DNA of 64,000 nt from Homarus americanus (Eukaryota > Arthropoda > Malacostraca > Decapoda > Nephropidae). The stretch lies in NCBI RefSeq assembly GCF_018991925.1, contig NW_024732415.1, positions 1,502,526-1,566,525 on the forward strand. Reading direction: 5' to 3'. Position numbers and translations under genes: made by a program. The notes under the pieces are model-generated. The model had not been told where the DNA came from. It did no database searches and saw only the letters and a list, made by a program, of their open reading frames with translations. Below, one piece after another: positions 57,851 to 64,000 of the stretch. Each line of letters begins with the position of its first letter. Positions within the stretch are counted from its first letter, which is position 1.

Positions 57851-58745
57851 CATAATAATAATTATTATTATTATTCAGTAAAACTGTCATACAGGTTTAA
57901 ATTGGATAGCTATGTATACTACTGTACTGTATAAACTATACAGGTACAGTATACTGTACTGTACAGTTCAGCATGAAAATACTATACACAATGTAGGTAT
58001 ACAGTACATGTATACTAAACAACACTAAGTAAGCTGCAGGTCAGTCGTCAACAATTACCAAACCCATTTTTGTATCAAAACCTGAGGACAGCCAATGGAC
58101 TAATATTTAGCTAAATCACTAGTTTCAGAGATAACCCTTGCCCCTCATATCTCAGAATCTAGAGATTTGTTACAAAAATCAAGGTCAAAAGTGCTCAAAA
58201 CACATCAAAAACCATCCGAAAAACATTTGGAATCTAACCTAACCTGTGGGGCTTGACAGTCATTTGGGTGTGTACTGTACCGCCACATACAAACATACAT
58301 AATAAAATTTTAAATATTTTACTTAAATGTAATTTGCGTCAGAAATGCCATTGAAGAAAAGTGTCTTAGTATTTTTAAAATTACAGATTGCAACTATAAA
58401 ATTCCCAAGATTCTTTTAGTGGCAATAAGTGAAATAATACCCCACCCCCCAGGTCCAGTTGTCACCACAGGTCTCATAATAGTTTACAATTCCTAAACAA
58501 AGTAATTACCATAAATGTGGGTGAATTTATGGTCAAGTTATGGCTTCCATCATCCCTGTATTTAGAGATCCAAACTGAACCTATCCTAGCCACAGAACAA
58601 TGTAAATTCCCAAGATTACCGAAACTAATAATACCGTTTTTTTCTACAGGATTACTTCATATTGTTTATCAGTTAAAAAATAACTAAACGAATTAGAACT
58701 TACTTAGAATTATTGTAAGTTTTCCATGACGTCTCTTTACTTCAC
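57662..58745. other. GatB 5' flank, no clear promoter
   Basis: AT-rich. Contains the (AAT)n run 57802-57850 and a cluster of TACTGTAC/GTACAGTA palindromes (57895-58010). No TATA/initiator pair stands out for GatB. Confidence 0.4.
57802..57850. repeat. (AAT)n microsatellite
   Basis: Trinucleotide run. Confidence 0.97.
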
Positions 58746-59594
58746 TGGGTTTGGTTGCTGGCCGTCGCCCCTAACCCATTTCGTCACCAATATCAAATCC
58801 GTTTCGTCAGTCGTTGGTATTGGAGTGAAAAATTGTAAGTTACCATTTTACAGGAATATAAATTACATATGTATACAGATGACTCGAGAATTATTGTTAT
58901 TATTATAATACGTGAATATTAATTATTTAATAAAGAAACCGATTAAAACATTTGTAAATAAACAAATTACAAAACAAATGAAGATGATTTAGCACCAGCG
59001 CATTGTAGCCTACTGTGGTGTGGCCAGTAGTCAATTCTCTTAAGATGTCTATTTTCTCTTTGTATGGCCACACAAACGTCCGTACATGTAGATATCTCAC
59101 ACTCAGGAATGAGGTAGAATAGAAACTCACGATGCGTTTTCTGTATATATATATATTGTTGTACAGAGCAGTGCTAAGGAGTTACTAGGTGAGGAGTAGC
59201 TTGCTCAGAGTTCCTGTAGGGCGAGGAGCTCTCTGAGGAAGCTGGGTGGTGAGGTACTGGGGAGAGATCTTGTTGGTCCTGTAGGTCAGACTAGACTGGT
59301 CTCCCGATGATGATAATGAAGTAAAGTGGCAAATGACTTTGCACTGGGAAAGGAGAGGAGAGAGAGAGAGAAGTAAAGCGTGGAAACGGGAAGAAGAGTG
59401 GGAGGGGTAGATAGCAGGTGGGCTGTCCACCTAGCGGAGACGAGTTGATATGATTGGGTGGTGGCCGCGCGCAGCACAGGCCCGTCCGCTCAGGGAGGGA
59501 GGTTGAGGAGGGAGGGGGGAGGAGTTAAGCTAGCTAGATATTCATTATTGTAATGGGTGTTAATTTTTATTTGTCCGGTGGTAGTGTTATTTGT
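58746..59594. other. non-coding with dispersed GACGAAAYGG motif
   Basis: Minus-strand copies of GGTGACGAAATGGG and CTGACGAAACGG lie at about 58773-58810 (see findings). GC-rich patches at 59200-59520 contain GGGAGGGAGG. No gene recognised. Confidence 0.4.
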
Positions 59595-59955
59595 TTACCT
59601 CTTTGTGTAGAGTGGTTCTTGTTCTGCAATGTCAGCATGGAAGCTCTTAGGCCACCAGCTGTGTGTTTTAGTTGTTCCTTCTTCTTTTAACTTGGAGAAT
59701 AATGGGTCCTCCATCTCTTCAAGTTTGGTCCATACTCTCTGTGCTTGGCTGTGTGTACGTATGTTCAGTGGTTCGATATTGAATAATTCGTGAAGTTCTT
59801 GTATTTTGGTGGTGTATGGCGGAAGTTGCTTTGATGCTCTACGGATAGCTTTGTTTTGTACTGCTTGAAGTTTAAGTTGACTGGATTTGCTGATCGTGTT
59901 GAGTGGTATCGGTGGATATCCCTGGCTTGTTGTTGAGATTGTCGGGCCGTAGTCC
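59595..59955 (-). pseudogene. LINE ORF2 C-terminal relic
   Basis: An intact minus-strand frame reads LKLQAVQNKAIRRASKQ, YTTKIQELHELFNIEPLNIR, HSQAQRVWTKLEEMEDPLF and THSWWPKSFHADIAEQEP, then stops at 59595. The LQ.VQNKALR and ELH....I.PL..R motifs are those of Jockey-type ORF2 C-termini, so the true LINE stop is probably present. Upstream parts are missing. Confidence 0.75.
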
Positions 59956-59959
59956 GACA

Positions 59960-60480
59960 CGGGCCTTTGCCTATAGGCGGCCCGTTTGGTGGTTCCGGCT
60001 GGAGCTCCAGGAGCAGCCAGACCGGATTGGGATTAGAGGTGGTCCCACCTGCAGATTGGAAGGATACTGCAGGTTGCAAGTGTGAGCGGACCCCCGATCA
60101 GTGGACGCTTACCACCAACCCCCACTCTTGGACGTGGTCAGTTTCGGAGTGGCGCGGCCCCCGAACTGGGGTCCGCACTTGCTGGGAGAGGATGCTTTCT
60201 AAGCTATCTGGGTGGTGGGTATCGTGTGACGACCCGGAGTAGGTGGTGAATGTGGTATATATCCCTGGCCAGCCATGGCCGTATTTATACAATTTACGAG
60301 GATCAGGATTTGGGGTGAGCGTAGCGGGAGGGCCAATCACAGAGGAGGAGGCCAGGCACACTCAGCACTCCGGTCCTAGCGTTGCTACGTGGGCGTCCGC
60401 ACTGGAGAGTAGGTCTACTGGCACCGCTGGCTGTACGCTGATTGGCTGGTAGGCGCGTGGGAGCTCAGTCATCCCTTGTA
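59960..60480 (-). promoter_or_regulatory. GC-rich TATA/CCAAT promoter-like island
   Basis: Much richer in G, C and CpG than the AT-rich flanks. On the minus strand: CCAAT (GCCAATCAGCG, 60436-60446), inverted CCAAT (GTGATTGGCC, 60331-60340), then TATA (GTATAAATAC, 60281-60290) about 50 bp on, an ordinary Pol II layout. The LINE relic at 59595-59955 lies 320 bp downstream in the same sense. It may be the promoter/5' region or LTR of a retroelement, or a lost host promoter. A search for hammerhead-ribozyme core motifs by eye was negative. Confidence 0.45.
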
Positions 60481-60635
60481 GGGGATGGAGTCCACTACAG
60501 CATAAACCACTGAACAGCAAAGAACAATCTCGCTTTACCCTCTTATTCACAGAGAAGCCTCAATGGTTTTTTTACATTTACAACTAGTTACTGAGCACAA
60601 GCTAAAATAGTGCACAAGAAAAGCAAATCATGACA

Positions 60636-60643
60636 AAATATAC
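60636..60643. repeat. hAT target-site duplication, left copy
   Basis: AAATATAC, identical to 61295-61302. Confidence 0.9.
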
Positions 60644-61294
60644 CAGTGGCGGCTCGTGCATAGGGCTGCAGAGCTGCAGTCCCCCCAGACACTCACTGCC
60701 AGGCGTATGATTCCTTTAGAGAGACAGCTGAATAATACACTACCAACAAATATATCATTTTATATGTTATTTAATTATTTTCAATACGTTGCTAAGTGAA
60801 TTTTCATTAAAATCAGACCAAAATTTAAGTTACTTTTATAGTTGCTGTCAATGCTGTACGATTCATGTCTGTTATTAATTGGCGCCGCCGCCGCACTTGA
60901 AGCAGCTCAGTCTCGTACGACGTGTTTACATTGCCTGTGGACGGCAGAAGCTGAAAGGTGCTTTTCAACTTTGAAGAGAATTATAACTTTTTTGCGCAGT
61001 ACCATGGTGAATGACAGACTGTCTGCTTTAGCAGTGATATCCATTGAAAATAAAATGACAACAGAAATAAAGGATTTTAATGAAATAGTAATAAACAATT
61101 TTGCTACATCGAAGAGCAGACACGCCGACTTTATTTTCAATTAATACTGGTCCATCACCACCAACACTACTACCATGCCCTGGGAATTAGTGGACATCAA
61201 CTACAACTCATACCTGAGGTAGGTCAAATTTGTGTAGCCTACTGTTGTGTGAGGCTTGCAGTCCCTCCATTTTATTTTTCACGAGCCGCCACTG
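60644..61294 (+). mobile_element. 651-bp hAT element, internally deleted, intact ends
   Basis: Perfect 15-bp terminal inverted repeats (CAGTGGCGGCTCGTG at the left, CACGAGCCGCCACTG at the right) and a perfect 8-bp target duplication, AAATATAC, both diagnostic of the hAT superfamily. The interior keeps only the end of a transposase gene, so the copy is non-autonomous but could be moved by a related full-length element. The perfect flanks show a recent insertion relative to others in the window. Confidence 0.93.
60842..61144 (+). pseudogene. hAT transposase C-terminal dimerisation domain, 5' deleted
   Basis: From about 60930 the frame reads AEAERCFSTLKRIITFLRST then MVNDRLSALAVISIENKM, the hallmark of the hAT C-terminal dimerisation domain (S.EAER.FS..k.i....R..m...rl..L..i). 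It ends at a TAA at 61142-61144. The zinc finger, RNase H-like catalytic core and their D/E residues are absent. The first 25 codons look unrelated and may be junction sequence. Confidence 0.85.
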
Positions 61295-61302
61295 AAATAT
61301 AC
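61295..61302. repeat. hAT target-site duplication, right copy
   Basis: AAATATAC, identical to 60636-60643. Confidence 0.9.
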
Positions 61303-61329
61303 TACTTCTAATTTCCTAAAAAATTGTCA

Positions 61330-61985
61330 GTCTTTTGCCAAGCTTGCATGAGTAAATTTTAGTCAAACATATTGTTTAAGTGAGTTGATTGCAGGCGTAT
61401 TAACAATGCTTTTATTATTTTTTTCAATTTCAGTCATTCACATATTGTTTTGGTGTTTATTATTATTTTCTATTCCAAGCAACAGTTATTTTCGTGCATA
61501 TAGTGATTATTGTTTAAGTGAAATGATTGTAGGCCTATTAACAGTGTTTTTATTTTTTGTTTTCGTCTTTAACAAATTGTCTTAAGTGTTTTTCTTTATT
61601 TTCTATCCCAAGCAACAGTTCTTTTCGTGTATATGTTGATGAGAATGAACGCGGTGACGAAACGGGTAGACCCCCTGCCAAACTTGCATGAGTAATATTT
61701 TTTTTTAGTCTTTCACATATTGTTTAAGAGAGATGATTGCAAGAGTAATAACGTTTATATTTTTTATTTTCGTCTTTTTAAATTGTCTTAGTGAGATGCT
61801 TCCATGATCCAATGTATTGTTATGCCGAGGCATAATTTCGGAATAAAATTGTGTAAACAGGTGTTTTGATTATTTTCTATCCCTTGAAATGGTGATGGGA
61901 ATGAATGCGGTGATGAAACGGGTAAAAACAATGGTGACGAAACGGGTAAAAAGTGTGGTGACGAAATGGGCACATCCCGTATTGA
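61330..61985. repeat. diverged long tandem repeat with GGTGACGAAACGGGT boxes
   Basis: ATTGTTTAAG.GA..TGATTG recurs at about 61370, 61508 and 61718; CTATYCCAAGCAACAGTT and CTTGCATGAGTAA also recur. The right half carries four copies of GGTGACGAAACGGGT (61652, 61909, 61933, 61957). The repeat lies directly right of the hAT element. Confidence 0.6.
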
Positions 61986-62257
61986 CATTTCACAAGCTGT
62001 TATTAATGTGCTTCAACTACATGTACATACTTACGGTCTTTAAGCATGTAGGAAGATCATTACTGGAATTACATTAGTCCCTAAACAATTATAAATTGAG
62101 GTAGACATAACTCTAATATCTGGATGTGAGCTACTCACTTCTTCTGTTAGTCTAAAAACATTTGTTCCCAAAATAAGTTTTATATCAGATCCAGGATTTT
62201 ATGGTGGTGGCTTCAGATTTTTAGTGAAAGGAAATAAGGTCACTTTTTTACTTACTT

Positions 62258-62301
62258 TTATCCTCTTCGCCACTGATGCCGATCAGTGGCGAAGAGGATA
62301 A
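62258..62301. repeat. perfect 20-bp inverted repeat with 4-bp loop
   Basis: TTATCCTCTTCGCCACTGAT, then GCCG, then its exact reverse complement. It lies at the stop codon of the LINE ORF2 on the minus strand and could form a stable hairpin in LINE RNA. See findings for a second reading. Confidence 0.85.
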
Positions 62302-63904
62302 GCACTGTTGGCAAGTACTGGCGCCTGAATACAATGGAACCTCCTCCAGTGTTGGTCAAGTCTGGTCTTGAATAAGCTCACACTTAGTGCCATCACAACG
62401 CTCTCTGGCAGATTGTTCCAAGAAATCACAATTCTCACCTCGTGGGACAGACGTCCGCCAACTCCAGGTATGTACATTCGACTGAGTAGTGCCCCCTAAG
62501 ATGTTTATACACTTCAATTAGGTCGCCCCTCGCCCATCTGTAGTATAAGCTAGATATTGCAGGCGCTCCAGTCTCTCTGGGTAACTGAGGTTCCATAGAG
62601 CAGGCACCAGTCTGGGGGGGCCCCTCCTTTGGACATTTTTAATCAATTGACAGTCTCTAGCATAACTTGGGAACCAGACGGAGTGACAATACTCCAGACG
62701 GGGAAGCACCTCACTCTTGAAGATTGTGACGAGCGACAGATCATCAAGATATCTAAATGACCTTATAAGACCTACTAGTTTCGTTGCCTGACTCACCTTC
62801 TTCTCACAATGGCCCGAGAACTAAAGTTGATTGTCGACATACACACCCAAGTCCTTTTCACATTCAGTCTCAATGCAGTTTCTTTGTCCCATTGGGACAT
62901 ATGATGCACCTCCTTACCATTGGTATGTCCCAGGTGCATCCTCTTATGCTTCGTGACACTGAATCTTGGCAGCCATTTCTTTGACCATTCTTGTAGCTCA
63001 CAGAGATCCTTCTGCAGCTCTTCATGGTCTGTTTGGTTCTTAATTTCCCTAAATAATTTGGCATCATCTGCAGACATTTGTGTGGAGGAATGTACAGCCT
63101 CAGGCATGTCGTTTATGAAGCAAGCAAACAACAGCAGGTGCTTATCACAGGTACACATGACGATTTCATGACATCAATCACCAGACTCTGCTTGCGATCA
63201 TGGAGAAAGTCTCCCATCCACGCCAGGACACTTACCCGAATACCGTACCCTTCCAGTTTAATTCTCAGCCTTTCATGGGGTACGCTGTTGAAAGCCTTGG
63301 CAAAATCTAGGTATATATTGTCGATATTACCACTCTGTTCCAGAATTTGGGTTCAAGCATCCAGTACCTTGAGTAATTGTGTTAAGCAGGAGCGCTCCGG
63401 CATAAAACCGTGTTGGCAATCCTTTACAAGGTTGTTTTGTAGTAGATGTTCCATCATGGCATCTCTTATAATGCTCTCAAATACTTCACATACTATGCTG
63501 GTCAGGCTCACTGGTCTATAATTATTCGTGGATTGACAATCGCCCTTCTTGAAAATAAGACTTACACAAGCCATTTTCCAATCACTGGGGACCTATTGCT
63601 CATCCAGGCATTTACAGAAGAGGATCTTCGGGGGCTCAGCAAGCTCATTGCACAACTCTCTTAGCACTCTGGGGTGCACTATGTCAGGGCCGGGACTCTT
63701 ATGAACCTTTTGCTTTGACAATTTATTTCTTATAACCTCTTCTGTGAACACAATGTGGGTCAGTGCTGTGTTGAACCGCCTGTCATCAAACACACCAAGA
63801 TTATATGCATCCTCTCTTGTGAACACCGAGGAAAAGAAACTGTTGAACGCCTTCACCTTGTCCTCCGTTTTTAATTTCGACTTTTGCTTAGCGGTAAAAT
63901 GCAT
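62283..63904 (-). pseudogene. near-complete LINE reverse transcriptase, frameshifted
   Basis: Minus strand in order: KVKAFNSFFSSVFTRED and KVHKSPGPDIVHPRVLREL (RT start), SLIFKKGDCQSTNNYRPVSL (fingers), QHGFMPERSCLTQLL, LDFAKAFNSVPHERL (first catalytic Asp; usually DFSKAFD.V.H), MSADDAKLF (catalytic box), WSKKWLPRFSVTKHKRMHLG, SEVLPRLEYCHSVWFP and LIKNVQRRGPPRLV, ending GASTCQQC-type sequence. At least four frames are needed, so it is dead. The palm box is SADD where F/YADD is usual, and the GVPQGS motif is lost. It is of the CR1/Jockey type and the longest LINE relic in the window. Its 5' part runs off near 63904, with no endonuclease seen. Confidence 0.85.
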
Positions 63905-63927
63905 TTGACCGTAAATTAGTACAGTAC

Positions 63928-64000
63928 AGTAGTGTATTTATCATCGCTTAATAAATACTATTGTAGTGTATTTATCATCACATAATAAATGATATTGTAG
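63928..64000. repeat. 34-bp tandem duplication
   Basis: TAGTGTATTTATCATC.C.TA followed by ATAAAT.. TATTG occurs twice, at 63932 and 63966, and a third copy begins at the window edge. Confidence 0.8.

Noticed and set aside
59960..60480. Penelope-type LTR with hammerhead ribozyme
   Set aside because: No hammerhead core words in the correct order were found by eye on either strand, and no Penelope RT or GIY-YIG domain lies nearby.

Overview
The window is eukaryotic. Coding sequence is sparse and split by GT-AG introns, microsatellites are long and frequent, and several non-LTR retrotransposon lineages, tRNA-derived SINEs and cut-and-paste transposon relics are present. CCTAA/TTAGG-like arrays and the types of LINE reverse transcriptase suggest an arthropod, most likely a decapod crustacean; the species is inference, not read directly.

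Two genes are certain. GatB, the B subunit of the mitochondrial glutamyl-tRNA(Gln) amidotransferase, lies on the minus strand from 57661 (ATG) to 46928 (stop). All 12 exons can be read, they join in phase into a 526-residue protein, and the motifs follow the family in order. A nuclear tRNA-Lys(CTT) gene lies at 18720-18792.

Layout: 1-5022 is minisatellite and satellite DNA around a possible 105-bp minus-strand exon (1413-1517). 5023-36700 is gene-poor and holds LINE fragments, SINEs, MITEs and microsatellites. Several minus-strand signals in it line up: a promoter-like block (36400-36650), a possible first coding exon (35930-36073) with three in-frame tandem 5' splice sites, two sites that look like zero-length recursive splice sites (near 32850 and 9648), and the exon at 1413-1517 in the same phase. 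I infer that this may be the 5' part of a very large minus-strand gene running off the left edge. This is the most interesting hypothesis in the window and it is unproven. 36700-46640 is repeats and LINE relics, ending in a G-rich minisatellite just 3' of GatB. 46640-57661 is GatB, whose introns have collected a SINE, a MITE, LINE relics and a diverged minisatellite. 57662-64000 is a transposon graveyard: a GC-rich TATA/CCAAT promoter-like island beside a LINE relic, a short hAT element (60644-61294) with perfect 15-bp terminal inverted repeats and a perfect 8-bp target duplication, a diverged tandem repeat, and a nearly full-length but broken LINE reverse transcriptase on the minus strand.

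No CRISPR array, operon, bacterial gene or intact mobile-element ORF was seen. The large low-complexity ORFs (1899-5081, 45097-46428) are minisatellite artefacts.
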